In this document: piece by piece, positions 33,340 through 46,771 of the stretch
How the letters are laid out: each line of letters opens with the position of its first letter
Numbering within the stretch: the stretch's first letter is position 1
DNA from: Tenrec ecaudatus
Lineage: Eukaryota; Chordata; Mammalia; Afrosoricida; Tenrecidae
Assembly: GCF_050624435.1 (NCBI RefSeq)
Contig: NC_134538.1
Span: 115,704,437 to 115,768,436, forward strand
Length of the DNA: 64,000 nucleotides
Direction: 5' to 3'
Notes under the pieces: generated by a model
What the model was told of the DNA's origin: nothing
Databases searched by the model: none
What the model saw: only the letters and a program-made list of their open reading frames with translations
Translations under genes and position numbers: made by a program

Positions 33340-33800
33340 TGAGGGTAAGTCAAAACTGTTGCTACCAAATAACAGCTTTTTAAAAAAAAAATCAAAACAT
33401 GAAGCTGTTGTATGTCAACATCCCCCCCCATCGAGGTGCATATGCTTCCCAAGGCAGAGTTGCCTCTTCACAAAGTATTCTGAACCCTTTCACTTAAGTG
33501 GTGTCAAAGCCGTAGTTCTGGCACCTCTGGGGACATGACTCAGGTTCCTTTGAAGTGTTCTTTGCGTTTGGGGCTTGAAAAGATGGGAGGAGTGGAAAGG
33601 TCAGGACTGAAGGGTAGCAGACTAAAGTTTACCAATGAAGCCCTCCTGGGACAGCCTGGAAGAGAGGGCTGGGGCATTGCCATAATCGGAAAATTCCTTG
33701 CAACATTGTCCTGTCCTTTTCCTCACCAATGCAATTCTTGTAAAACTTCTTCCAGTAAGCGTCCACAATCATTCCGTAGCCCTTGAGAATAACTAGTTAG
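33340..33800 (-). pseudogene. Possible second mariner-type transposon remnant
   Basis: Near 33345 'gagggtaagtcaaaactgt' resembles a mariner-type terminal sequence. On the minus strand, at about 33620-33540, the reading SPDLTFPLLP then KRKEHFKGT resembles the mariner C-terminal 'YSPDLAPSDF...LKGxRF' block, with a frame change between the two. The catalytic block is not preserved. A plain unrelated sequence remains possible. Confidence 0.35.
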
Positions 33801-33902
33801 ATAATCCCTTTGGAGTGCTCCCAGGAAGTCACCACTACCTTCTGAGCTCCTCCCTCTGCCTTAGATTCAACGGGGGTGTCTTCCTGATCTTCCTTAAAAT
33901 GC

Positions 33903-34245
33903 TGGACCCAGGAGGGGAGGGGGAGCAGAAGGTGAGGAGTAAGGGGCAACAGACCACAATGATCTACGTATAACCCCTTCCCTGAGGGGCAGACAACAGA
34001 AAAAGGGGATCAAGGGAGACATTGGTCAGTATAAGACATGAAAAAATAATAATTTATAAATTATCAGGGATTCGTCAGGGAAGGAGGGGGGAATGAGGAG
34101 TTGATACCAAGGACTCAAATAAAAAAAAAAGTCTTGAAAATGATGGCAACAAAAGTATAAATGTGCTTGACAAAGTTTATGTATGTATGTATTGTGATAA
34201 GAGCTATAAGAGCCCCAATAAAATTATTTTATAAATTATTTTTTA
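33903..34245 (+). repeat. L1 3' end, 5'-truncated, plus strand
   Basis: 'gatctacgtataaccccttc', 'gacattggtcagtataagac', 'aataatttataaattatcag', 'gtatgtatgtattgtgataa', 'gagccccaataaaattattt' follow the 3' UTR of 8800-9110. It ends in an A/T-rich tail. Confidence 0.75.
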
Positions 34246-34249
34246 TGGG

Positions 34250-34580
34250 AGTCACCATTCCAATAGACTTGCTGCAAAGTTTCATTGACTTGGGATGATA
34301 GACACTTGTTTTGTTTGCTTTGTTTATAATTTGAAAATAAGTTTGATTTCAAAACAAATTGTTTTTGGTTTTTTGGTGACATCATTTTGAGGAAGGCACC
34401 CTAACGAGAATGAGTCTACAGGCATCCACTGACAGAAGAGGCATGTTTGAAAATGTTTTGTTTGGTCCTGTTTTTGCTCAGGATTCTCCATGCCTGACCC
34501 AAACTGTGAGCTTGGAGCCACCATAGTCCCATCCCCCCCCCCCCCCCACCAGAGACCACTTCCCTTCTCTTTATAGGAAG
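34250..34580. other. Unassigned, with a 15-bp poly-C run
   Basis: C15 at 34533-34547. Nothing else recognised. Confidence 0.5.
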
Positions 34581-35214
34581 GAAGGTCTATGTAAGGAAGG
34601 TCTCCACCCAGGTGCCCCAACCTAACCCAGCTTGTGCTAAGCCACGCCTCCTACGCAGCCAGTCAAGGCCCACAGGATGGTTAAATGGAATCGGCTCAGC
34701 CACGGCCCAGGGCCAGGGTGAAGACGCCCGAGCACTCACCAAGCAAAGCCTGATCTCATCCTCTCTCGAGAAGCCTTGTGGGCTTAACATCTTCAAGCCC
34801 TTTCCTGCTGCATCAGGACCCAGAACATGGGCCAGTTAAGCTCCTCTACTGTGCTCTCCACATAGGAGGAGGAAACCAACACTTCAGCTAAGTCAGATCT
34901 GCTCCCAAAGCCTCCAGTATTATCAGATCCGAGAGACCTGCTTGCTCCGAGGGGACAGAGGAGACCAAGGAAGGCTATGCGTGGCCATTGACCTGTATGA
35001 AACCCTGATCCGTACTTCCTCTAAGCCAACTAGCAATGCTGGCTTCAGAGTATTTGTCGAGTTTGAGGAGATTGCTGGATTTTCAGGGCGCAACCATGAG
35101 TCCTGTTTGTTCTACCAGGGCTGTTGTGTCAAGGGTCTTGGTCACCCAGGGACCCGAGGAAAACCCTCATGCTGGGAAGCTCACCTGCTTCACACATCTT
35201 CCACTCAGAGAATG
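34581..35214. other. G+C-richer unassigned block
   Basis: This 630-bp block differs in composition from its surroundings and does not match any repeat seen in the window. Plus-strand frames at 34942-35259 and 35036-35245 are open but carry no recognised domain, and the frames read through into an L1 end at about 35215. 'gacatgggccagttaag' at about 34826 gives only MGQ then a stop. It could be a decayed processed pseudogene, an unfamiliar repeat, or an exon-bearing piece. I do not assign a function. Confidence 0.35.
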
Positions 35215-35645
35215 CAGCATACCAGTGTTCACTGCAGCACCCTGAACAATAGTCCGTAGGTGGAAACAACCTAAGTATCCATCGCAGTTGAATGGCTAAG
35301 CACAAGGTGGTACCTACATACAATATCAGTCAGTAAGACAAGCGGTCTCAGTGCATGCTACAGTATGGATGAAACAGGAATGCATTTTGGTAAGTGAAAT
35401 GTGAATCCTCAAGGATAAATATGGTATGAAACCATTTACATAAAAATGTCCAAAAAAGCAAATATATAGAGACCAAAGTTATTAGTGATAATCAAGGGCA
35501 GGAGAGGGTAGGGGGACAATTAATGGTGATGGGGAAAATTGCATTGAAAAAAGTTGGGTTGCATGCCAATTATTGTAAAACATATCAATAAATTATAACA
35601 TCTGTAAACACATTTCAACCTATAAATAGTTAAAATGGCCAAAGC
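35215..35645 (+). repeat. L1 ORF2 end and 3' UTR (L1M-like)
   Basis: 'accagtgttcactgcagcac', 'gaaacaacctaagtatccat', 'caaggtggtacctacataca', 'atgctacagtatggatgaaa', then 'taaatagttaaaatggcc' follow the end of an older L1. Confidence 0.7.
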
Positions 35646-36390
35646 TATGGGATAGATATGTTTAACAGATATATTTCCAGCAACAACAACCAAAAAGAGT
35701 AGCTGCTTCAGCTGCTTATTTACATCCCAAATATTGAGGGATTTGATATCTTGGTTTGGAGGTTTGTGGTTTGAAGGTTTATAATTTGATGGGAAATTGG
35801 ACCAATAACCTGTTTAATGCTTCTGTTCCACTGTGTAGTGCCTGGTGTCTTAAAACTTACAGGCAGCCAAGCAAGGAACAGTTGATTTCCCCTCCCCTGG
35901 AGAAATAGAGAAAGAAGGAAAGTCAGAAATAAGAAGGTGACATAGAATGCGTGGTTATCAACAGCTGCCTCCTTTGTCATGAGACCAGAAATATGATAGC
36001 AATTTCCTTATCATCCATTTCTATGTGTAACTCATTGTAACTGCTAAGCAATTTTCATTGTCAATGTCGGCATGCAGCTCAATAAAACCAGGTGAGCCAG
36101 CCGCAGAAGTATCTCGGCCCACTGTCATGCTGTCTTCATGCTGATGTTCTCCAAAGCAATCTCTTCTTAAGTGTTTGATTGTCCTGTTCTCATTTGCAGT
36201 TTTTGAATATTAAATGAAAAATCCTACCGTTCCCTCCCAAATATAACTTCTCTCTTCCAAATGAAAATGTGACCTTTTGACTTTTGCTCATAATGTTTAT
36301 CAAATTAAGTTTGCTAAAGGTTTTGTTAAAAACAAGAGTATCTGTTCAATGTTCAACTTACTTAATAAAACATGACTTTACATTTTGTGC
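35646..36390. other. No recognised feature
   Basis: Unassigned, AT-rich. No gene or family recognised. Confidence 0.4.
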
Positions 36391-36391
36391 A

Positions 36392-36580
36392 CATAAAACC
36401 AAAAGTCAGGCTCACTGCCATCAAGTCGATTGCAACTCATAGTGAAGCTATAGGAAAGTGAAGAATTGCCCCTGTGAGTTCATGAGACTGTAATCCTTTA
36501 TAGAAGTAGAAGGCCTCATCTTTCTCTTAAAGAGCAGCTATTGATTTTGAACTGCTGACTTTGCAGCCAGCAGCCAACCT
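36392..36580 (-). repeat. Afrotherian SINE
   Basis: 'ggctcactgccatcaagtcg', 'attgcaactcatagtgaagc', 'tgtgagttcatgagactgta', 'attttgaactgctgactttg' and 'cagccagcagcc' in order. Confidence 0.8.
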
Positions 36581-36584
36581 ACAT

Positions 36585-37165
36585 CTAAAATGTTTCAGCA
36601 CACAAAGTTTACAGATTAGTACGTATTCCCCTAAAGGCTATCAGTACATTTGAAAAAAATGTTGCAGTGATAACATCAACCAACAAACATATCTGAATCA
36701 TGAAGAAATGATCTCTCCATTTCAGTCACGGTCAATTAAACATAATCTAAGAGGTCACTTCTAAACAGAAGATGCCATGGAAGTAGATATAATTTATTCT
36801 ACCCTGATCTTGTGATCAATGAGTGTAATAAATCAGAATTATCATTTCATCTACTAGTACAATTTTAGAACCATATACATAAACATAGAAAAATAGAAAC
36901 ACTTATTTTAAGGCATAAGATTCAGCTTTTGAATGTGTAGGTACTGATGATTTCACGATGTAAGACATACAAATATCCCTACCATAATGCATTTTAAAGC
37001 ATCCCATGGCTTTTGAAAGTACACTAATGATTTTTAGGATTATTTTTTAATATATGAAATTGGTTAGATTTTTTTTAACTCCAGGAGTCTATTGATTGCT
37101 CTACCTATTTAATATCTATACTCTTAAAGAACATGTCCTATTAAAATTCCTACTTTTCTGGGTAT
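36585..37165. other. AT-rich DNA with no recognised feature
   Basis: No feature seen. Confidence 0.4.
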
Positions 37166-37168
37166 GAG

Positions 37169-37455
37169 TGTGTTAGGCCTGGCTGTATTGAGAAACAAAT
37201 CCAGTGACACAAGAATTTTCTGTCAAGAAGCAACTGTACATCAAGAAAGCACCATAGCCCAGTCCAACTCAAGTCCATAGGTCCAATGCTAGCTGGGTCC
37301 TCTTCAGACTCATGTAGCTTCAGGCAAGATGATGCCAAATGGTGAAGCAGCAGGAAGCAGGGAGTTTCCAAGCCTGTGAGTGCAGTCACATGGGTCCAAG
37401 GTTGGTGGAAGCATGTCACCCTAGTGGCAGGCACAGCTAGATGGAAGGTAAAGTA

Positions 37456-37499
<44 letters not shown>

Positions 37500-37596
37500 C
37501 GAACTATAAAAGGCCATACCCCCAAGGAGATGTCATCAAGCTATCACTTGATTGGCAAGCTTGACCCCACCTATAGCCAGTAGTGTCTAGTTGTCA
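37169..37596 (+). mobile_element. ERV-L-type (MLT2-like) LTR with an internal (GA)n
   Basis: Starts 'tgtgttaggcctggctgtat' and 'tgagaaacaaatccagtgac', the plus-strand form of the MLT2 LTR start, and ends 'gtgtctagttgtca'. The flanks 'atgag' and 'tatgg' do not give a perfect 5-bp duplication. A clean (GA)n run lies at 37459-37493 inside it. No internal coding region. Confidence 0.6.
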
Positions 37597-37601
37597 TATG
37601 G

Positions 37602-37770
37602 AGCTCTAGTGTCTAGTGGTTACACGTGGGGAATGAGATCCTCATGGTTAGCAGTTCAAAGCCAGCAGCAACTCTGCAGGAGAAAGAATTGACTTTCTAT
37701 CCAGTTACCATCTCAGAAAGCCACAGGGGTTCCCATGAGTCAACATTGACTCAAAGAGCAATGTATTATA
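37602..37770 (+). repeat. Afrotherian SINE
   Basis: 'gagctctagtgtctagtggt', 'gttagcagttcaaagccagc', 'agcaactctgcaggagaaag', 'ttcccatgagtcaacattga' in order. Confidence 0.8.
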
Positions 37771-38045
37771 AGCAAGAAAATGGACTGTCACAAAGTGATT
37801 AAAAGTCAGACTATATTTCTCTAGACTTTGGGCATTGTACTCATAGAAAATGAAATATTTCTTCATGAGTTATAAGGTAAATGAAATAAACTTATGCTAT
37901 GTTTCTGAAGTTATTTTTAAAACTCAATATTTTAATCTACAGAAAATTGTTATAATGAATATAATACTCTTTGATTTGTATAATCAGTTTCCATGTTTCA
38001 TATGTAAACTGTTGTTAATAAAGAATGAGATTTAAAAATCAACAA

Positions 38046-38225
38046 TATAGTGGTAGAGTCAATTCTGACTCATAGAAACCATATAGAACAGAGTAGAATT
38101 GTCCCATAGGGTTACCAAGTTCTTTAAACTTTATGAAATGGAGTGCCATATATTTCTCTTGTGGAGTGGCCATTGGCTTTGAACTACTGATCAATAACAC
38201 TTTCACAAACATGCTACCAGGGCTC
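38046..38225 (-). repeat. Afrotherian SINE
   Basis: 'gtagagtcaattctgactca', 'gaacagagtagaattgtccc', 'atagggttaccaagttcttt' and 'catgctaccagggctc' in order. Confidence 0.8.
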
Positions 38226-38496
38226 TTTTAAGGAAAGATACTGTGTTTTCATTTCCCATAACATTCATTGAGTGCCAAACTGGGAAGAGTACAACATATA
38301 TTAAATATAAGTTCACATAGCAATTTCATACAATAATGTGTTCATGGTCTGGAAGTTCATCCTTTGGGTTTGGTTCAATTGCCTCATCATGATTTCTCCC
38401 CGAAAATGTTTATGACCATCACTGAAATCATATGTAATGGGCCGATTTATACTGGCAGTTCTTTCCACTCATTTCTAATTTTACACCTAGACTTCA

Positions 38497-38685
38497 AAAC
38501 CCAAACCAAATACACTGTGTTTGAATCAATTCTGACTCATAGCAGCCCTATATAGAGTTTCTGAAGTAATAAACTTTATGGGAGCAGGCAGCCTCATCTT
38601 TCCCTTGTGAAGTAGTGGCTGGTGGGTTTGAACCACAGACCTTGGGGTTAGCAACCCACTTAACCCACTGTGCCATCATGATTCC
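38497..38685 (-). repeat. Afrotherian SINE
   Basis: 'aaccaaatacactgtgtttg', 'aatcaattctgactcatagc', 'gctggtgggtttgaaccaca', 'ttagcaacccacttaaccca' in order. Confidence 0.8.
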
Positions 38686-38694
38686 TGTTACCTA

Positions 38695-39305
38695 GTAAAG
38701 CATTCAACTGTGTGGATGATAACAAACCATGGGAACTTCAGAACACCTCGGTATCGTGGCGGACCTGCACCTGGGAAACAAGGCAGCTGTGTGAGCAGAA
38801 CAAGAGACTACCGCATGGTTCAAACACAGGATAAACGTGCATCAGGATGGTGCTCTCTCCCCGTATGTATCCAATCTGTGTGCTGAGCAAATAATTGTAC
38901 TATATGAAGAAGAATGCACATCAGGGTAGGGAGAAGACAATAACAATCGGTGACATACATATGAAACAAGCCTGCTGGCAGAAAGCGAGGAGGACTTGAA
39001 GGACTTCATGAAGATCAAAGCTTGCAGCCTTCAGTATGAATTACAACTCAAAATCCTCACAACAGACAGCAGCATACTAAATGGAGATGAGTAGGATGTC
39101 ATCAAGGAGTCCATCTTTGTCGGATCAACAACAATGCGGATGGGGGAAGCAGTCAAGATATCAAACAACACATTGCATTTCATAAATCGGCTGCAATCTT
39201 TCACATGATGATGAGCAATCGTGAGGACGGTGAAGACCGGGCAGGGTTGCGTTCTGTTGTACCCAAGGTCACTGTGAGCCAGAACCACTTCTAACAGCAG
39301 CAACA
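38695..39305 (+). repeat. RTE-clade LINE, RT C-terminal part and 3' end
   Basis: 'gatgataacaaaccatggga' begins, followed by 'aagacaataacaatcggtga', 'tgcagccttcagtatgaatt', 'acaactcaaaatcctcacaa' (compare 63926-63980), then 'ggatgggggaagcagtcaag' and the 3' end 'ggtcactgtgagccagaacc'. It follows the RTE reverse-transcriptase end with frame breaks. Confidence 0.7.
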
Positions 39306-39478
39306 ATGATAATAAAAACAGTGGATGTCTATATGGTCTAAGCAGTGGAAAAGGCTGTCACCTGTACTGCTTTACAAGTCTTAGATGGTGAACACCTTGT
39401 TGCAAATTTTATTATACAAAGAAAAAATAGAAATAAAGTAACCAGACCTGTAATTTCATAGGAAGCCAGAAGACAACA

Positions 39479-39655
39479 AAAGCAAATCCACTCCCACCGA
39501 GTCATGATTTATAGACCTAATGCAATGTTTCTGGTTGCAAATCTTTAAGGGGGCTGATAGCATCATCTTTCTCCCCAGAAGCATCTGGCGGTTTTGAACT
39601 GTCAACCTTGTACTCGCCAGTTCAATGATTACCCAACAGCATCACCAGGTCTCCA
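39479..39655 (-). repeat. Afrotherian SINE
   Basis: 'aatccactcccaccgagtca', 'tctggcggttttgaactgtc', 'aaccttgtactcgccagttc', 'acagcatcaccaggtctcc' in order. Confidence 0.75.
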
Positions 39656-39659
39656 TCCT

Positions 39660-41675
39660 GGGAACTATCCAGGGGATGTTTGGGAAGGATTGTGCTGCAG
39701 GAAAGGAGCAAAGTCTGAGAGCAAGACATTTGAGCTTCATCAGCCCTGATGCTCACAAGAGGGAGAGATTGACGATAAAACTGCAGAAGGAACCTTTTCA
39801 GGCTACCTATTAATATGGAGAGAAAACCAAGTTTCAGCACAATTTAGGAAAATCAACAGCATGAAAAAAGAAGACAATGCAGACAATCAGAACAAATGAC
39901 ATGGAAGAGAACAGATCACTTAGGGAACAAAGGAAAAATGTTTGATTAGCACCCTCAGAGAAATTATAGAGGAGACTGCATCTGGAAACAAGACAGGCAG
40001 GCACATATGAAAAGGCACAACCAGCGAACAACAAAACACTTGTGGGAAATTCAAAATATATTGTAAAGGTTATGAAATGTCAATAAAAAAGCCAAATACT
40101 ACCATTTAAATCACTGATGACCAAACAAAACATCTGAAAGGCAAAGTAAAGAAAATGTCCCAGAATTTGTGGCAGCAGGGGGTGGGAGGTATAAAGAGCT
40201 TCTATATCTTTCTAAAAAGAGTTATGGATGGAAATATGTTAAAAGATAGGAGAGCAGGAAAATCAAAGAAATGAGAAAACACGATTTCCTATACTTGGAA
40301 AAAGAACATTTCTTCAGATTGCCAGAGACTCTGTGGATTGAGCAAGATAACGGAGAAAAGATGAGCACAGAGCTATGAAAGTATTACAATTCTAAACATA
40401 AGGAAAATCCTAGAATTTATCTTAAAAGGCATACAAAATGAATGAACTTCAGACATGTCATCGAAGAAAGAGCATGAAAACCAGAATTCTTTATGAAGGA
40501 AACTTATTTGGATGACAGGAGGCAATAAAAAGTTTTAGATAGCTCAGGCAACAAACATTTCACTTCATTTAGACCTTCTCTTAAAGATTTGACCATATAG
40601 GTAACAGCATGTATCAGAAAGTGGATTTAAACAATAAGACAGGACAGTTAAAAGGCAATGGTTATCAAAATGGTAGTGATTATTAAGAGACATACAAATA
40701 TGCCTAAAGGTAGCTCTAACACTCTAAAGCAAAAGAACTAAAGTTAACTGTTAAGAGGTTTGTCTTTTACCTGTGATGACCAGAATGGTGTTAGGTTACT
40801 CGCGCTATGAAAGGTGGATGGCTTCATTAGGTACTGCAGGTCTGCAGATAGAGAACAAGGGGTAAGGGATCTAACGAGAGGAAAGAAGTAGCAAGTAGAG
40901 TGCAGGTTTCTTGGGTGGGGTACAGTGGTGGTGGCGGGGGCAGTGAACGGGACATGATGGCAAGGCGTCCAGGAAGGAAAAGACTGTCTGGGAATGGATG
41001 GTGGTAGCAACTGTACAATGCTGCTTGATGGGACTGAACTGTGGAGTGATATGTGTATTAACTCCCAATTAAAAGAAAATAAGGTAAAATAACTTTTCAA
41101 ATAAAAAAATAAAAGAGGAAAGAAATAGCTTTGAGGAATTGAGGAATAACAAATGGTTCCACTCACAGTCAGTAATTGTTGCATATTAGAATGGGCACCA
41201 TATGAATAGGAATTGAAGCAATGTTGACATTATTGAAAACACAATAGGATTTTTTTCAGCTAATTCCCCTAATGACAGCAAAGTTTAAAAAATTCCAGGG
41301 TTGACCAAGTTTCTTCTATTTGTTGTATCTATCTCTTAACTAATTTTTAAATTTATTTTTTGGCCAGGAAAGAATAAAATAACAATTTCTCTGAGATGTA
41401 GTCTAGTTCATAGTATGTGTTCTTATATGAAGTTCTTTATCTTTTCATAGATGCCAGTCTTAAGAGTGAGGTAGACAATGGATCTTTTCACTTTCATTAC
41501 ATAATTTAATATTGTCATAGCATGTTGTGGGTATCTCAATAATCAATGCACATCATTTTAAATATTAATTAAGATATTATGGAGCAGATGAACAAATACA
41601 ATAGACATTAATCATGGCCCCTTCAGCTGGTATGTGGTACCCCAAACCTGGCCTGCTTTTTCGCAAGAATCTGAT
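39660..41675. other. Mostly unassigned; possible old L1/HAL1-type sequence
   Basis: A-rich plus-strand text at 39830-40560 ('agcatgaaaaccagaattct', 'aggaaaatcctagaatttat') resembles the ORF1-3' part of L1 or half-L1 (HAL1) elements but is very decayed. 40740-41080 has a G-rich plus-strand patch. The rest is AT-rich. No host gene recognised. Confidence 0.3.
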
Positions 41676-41679
41676 CATG

Positions 41680-42110
41680 CTGTTGTGGTTGTTACTGGAT
41701 GCCACTGAGTCCATTCCAACCCACAGTGACCCTGTGCCCAGCAGGACGAAGCCCTTGTTTCTCACACTTGTCCACATGCTTGAGCCCCGTGTCAATTCCT
41801 TTCATTGAGGGTTGTTCTGTTTCACTGCCCTTTCTTTCTACCAAGTATGACGTCCTTCTTAGGGACTGGTGTCTCCTGACAGGTCCAAAGTATATGAGAT
41901 GACATCTTGCTTTCCTTGCCTCGAAGGAGGAGTCTGGCCATATTTTTATTCTTTTGGCAGTTTATAGCATTTTCAGTATTCTTCATCACACCTATTCAAA
42001 CACATTTTTTTATCTTCTTTATTCAATGTACATGTAAAAGATGTCCTGGCCTTTTTCTCACCAATGCACTTTTAAATTTCCTTAAAACTTCTCAATAAGC
42101 CCTGTGATTG
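41680..42110 (-). repeat. RTE-clade LINE 3' fragment
   Basis: 'ggttgttactggatgccact', 'gagtccattccaacccacag', 'tgaccctgtgcccagcagga', 'catgcttgagccccgtgtca', 'taccaagtatgacgtccttc', 'atcttgctttccttgcctcg' follow the reverse complement of the RTE 3' end. 5' truncated in its own orientation. Confidence 0.75.
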
Positions 42111-42116
42111 TCCTAG

Positions 42117-42318
42117 AAGGAGCCCTGTTGATGTAGTGGCTCTTGTTGTGCTGCTATCCACAAGGTTGGCAGTTCAAAACCAAGCTCTACTGGAGAAAGA
42201 TCGGGCTTTCTACTCCAATTAACAGTCTTGGATACTCACAGGGGCTGTTCTACCCTGTCCCGTTGGGTCACTATGTGTCACCATTGACCTGATGGAACAA
42301 GGTCGGTTGGTAGAGTTT
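42117..42318 (+). repeat. Afrotherian SINE, near full length
   Basis: 'aggagccctgttgatgtagt', 'caaggttggcagttcaaaac', 'cacaggggctgttctaccct', 'gtcactatgtgtcaccattg' in order. Confidence 0.8.
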
Positions 42319-42319
42319 T

Positions 42320-43359
42320 GTCATTGTCCTGCATACTTCTAGAAAATCTATCAATATTATGCCTTTGGCATCCCCCACGATCATAACAAGCCAATTTCTT
42401 GGCCTTGATTTTAACTAGCCCAGCAGATCCCCACAAGAGTGGACCTTTGTTTTCATTTCATTTTGTTTTTTGCTTTTTGAAAGCACCTTAATGAGACCAT
42501 TACAAATGTATTCTGGAGGTAATTTGCATGCAGTCACACAGATTACAGAGACCTGTTCAAAGATGCTTTGTTTGGAATAAATCCATGCACTTATGAGCTG
42601 GCACCCCACTGGTAGTACTGTTTGACTCCCCCTCTTCCTGTGGTGGCTATGCAGATTTGGTATGGGAGACGGTGATCCCACTGGGCTCCTGGAGGAAGGT
42701 TTCCTTGAGCCGTCCTCTCCTGGGTAGCACATGCTCTCTCCTACACTTTGCCATTTTTTTTCTGCTGTCTCTCCTTTTGCAGTTGCCTCAACAATGTTTT
42801 CTGGTTTGTTTGTTTCTGTTTATTTCTCCGAATATGTAGACAATGTCCTCCATTTGTTGGCCCAGTGCTGACTTCCTTTTATAATATAATTTGTATTCAC
42901 CCGGTAAGGAGTGTTTGATGAAATGAATTCTATAAACTGATGACTCATTAAAATTTGGTGCCAACTTTAAGGCTACTAGGAAAATGTGATTGATCAACCT
43001 TTTCCAAGCATTTGCTCCCGGCACCTGAGCAGAGATTCATACATTTCTGGCACAGGCCCCTGGGAAGCACTGGGAACCACTGTGGTACAGTTCCTCCCAC
43101 CTCACAACGATAGGGAAGCTGTTTAACACAACCTCGTGCATAAAGTTGAAATAATTATTGTTCCTTAGAATGAACCCGATAGCGGTGAGTTTAATTGTTT
43201 TTAAGTCCAAATTCTCTGCCGTGGTTACCATGCGAGAGAGCTCGATTGAAGATTGTAATCGCCTTTTAACTGACGAGGTGAGCTCCTTGAAGGACTATCA
43301 AAGAGCACCTATTTGGTGGGATAGCTGCGAGTTGTTGTGGAGCTTTCAATTTCCGTAGA
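42320..43359. other. Unassigned DNA left of the GPR180 retrocopy
   Basis: No reading frame or repeat family recognised. It is outside the target duplication of the retrocopy, so it is older flanking DNA rather than its 3' UTR. Confidence 0.4.
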
Positions 43360-43368
43360 AGAAAGAAT
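43360..43368. repeat. Left target-site duplication of the GPR180 retrocopy
   Basis: AGAAAGAAT, directly before the T-run that marks the poly(A) tail. It is repeated at 44939-44947 beyond the 5' end. LINE-driven retrocopies carry such flanks; the insertion site is A-rich as expected for the L1 endonuclease. Confidence 0.7.

Positions 43369-45320
<1,952 letters not shown>

Positions 45321-45354
<34 letters not shown>
45321..45354. repeat. (TA)n microsatellite
   Basis: 34 bp of uninterrupted TA dinucleotides, ending at the T-rich border of the following L1 3' end. Confidence 0.9.
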
Positions 45355-45360
<6 letters not shown>

Positions 45361-46475
45361 GTTATTAGGGACTCATACAACTCTTATCAAAATCCATACA
45401 TATATCAATTGTATAAAGCACCTCCGTACATTCTTTGCCCTAATCATTTTCAAAGCATTTGCTCTCCAATTAAGCCCTTTGCATCAGGTTCTCTTTTTTT
45501 TTATCCCCTCACTCCCCGTTCCCCCCTCCCTCATGAGCCCTCGATAATTTATAGATTATTATTTTGTCATATCTTGCCCTATCCGGAGTCTCCCTTCCCC
45601 ACCTTCTCTGCCGTCCATCTCCCAGGGAGGAGGTCACATGTGGATCCTTGTAATCAGTTCCCCCTTTCCAACCCACTCACCCTCTACTCTCCCAGTATCA
45701 CCTCTCGCACCCCTGGTCCTGAAGGTATCATCCACCCTGGATTCCATGCCTCCAGCTCCCATATGCACCAGTGTACAATCTCTGCCCTCTCCAGTCCTGC
45801 AAGGTAGACTTTGGATCATGGTAGTTGTGGGGAGGAAGCATCCAGGATCTGGGGGAAAGCTGTATTCTTCATTGATGCTACATTGCACCCTGACTGACTC
45901 ATCTCCTCCCCTAAACCCCTCTGTGAGGGGATCTCCAGTGGCCGACAAATGGGCTTTGAATCTCCACTCTGCACTTCCCCCTTCATTCACTTTGGTAAGA
46001 TTTTTTTTTTGATGATGCCTTATACCTTTGGCACCTCGTGATTGCACAGGCTAGTGTGCTTCTTCCATGTGGGCTTTGTTGCTTCTGAGCTAGATGGCCG
46101 CTTGTTCACCTTCAAGTCTTTAAGATCCCAGACACTATCTCTTTTGATAGCCAGGCACCATCAGCTTTCTTCGCCACATTTGCTTATGCACCTGTTTGTC
46201 CTCGGCGATCGTATCATGGAGGTGTGCAGCCAATGATATGATTTTTTTGTTCTTTGATGCCTGATAGCTGATCCCTTCGGGACCACACAGGCTGGTGTGT
46301 TCTTCCATGTGGGCTTTGTTGCTTCTTCTAAGCTAGATGGCCACTTGTTTATCTTCACGCCTTTAAGACCCCAGACACTATCTCTTTTGATAGCTGGGCT
46401 CTATCAGCTTTCTTCACCACATTTACTTGTTCACCCAAAGTTCACTTTCAGCATTCCCTGGGGACCTTGCCGCTC
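45355..46475 (-). repeat. L1 3' UTR with a duplicated module, minus strand
   Basis: Reverse complement of the L1 3' end: 'ttagggactcatacaactct', 'tatatcaattgtataaagca', 'ctccaattaagccctttgca', 'ggtcacatgtggatccttgt', 'atggccgcttgttcacct'. The last module ('gctagatggccgcttgttca ... gccaggcaccatcagctt') occurs twice, at about 46085-46190 and 46325-46430. A short jump at the right end precedes host DNA. Confidence 0.75.
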
Positions 46476-46479
46476 CATT

Positions 46480-46768
46480 CCCAATATTTATACCTTAAGC
46501 TTTGATAAGTATCTTATCCAACAAAAACATAGGTCATAATTTAGAGGTCAAGGTTGTATGTTGTCATTACCCTGCCATGAAATGTGGTATATTTTTTATA
46601 AAATCATCAGTATTGATTGTGTGTAATAAAGCACAATAAATTAATCATATAATTGATTATGGTGATATTTCTGTGAGATACATGTATGCAGTTCCATATT
46701 TCCTCAGATGAATTTCTCTGATGATTTAAATGATTTTAGTCTTTTTCCTTTAAATAATTATTATTTTA
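46480..46768. other. No recognised feature
   Basis: AT-rich. Contains 'ataattgattatggtgat'. Unassigned. Confidence 0.4.
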
Positions 46769-46771
46769 TCA

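Noticed and set aside
34826-34842. 'atgggccag' (MGQ) as a possible retroviral gag start
   Set aside because: The frame stops at once (MGQ then TAA) and nothing gag-like follows.
40744-41184. 146-codon minus frame rich in Ser, Pro and Phe
   Set aside because: Opposite strand of an A/G-rich repeat-like stretch; no domain, no start context.
42320-43359. 3' UTR of the GPR180 retrocopy
   Set aside because: The T-run and the duplication AGAAAGAAT at 43360-43375 mark the end of the retrocopy, so this DNA is outside it.
45409-46047. Open frames of 124-137 codons on both strands
   Set aside because: They fall inside the minus-strand L1 3' UTR, which is non-coding in all copies.
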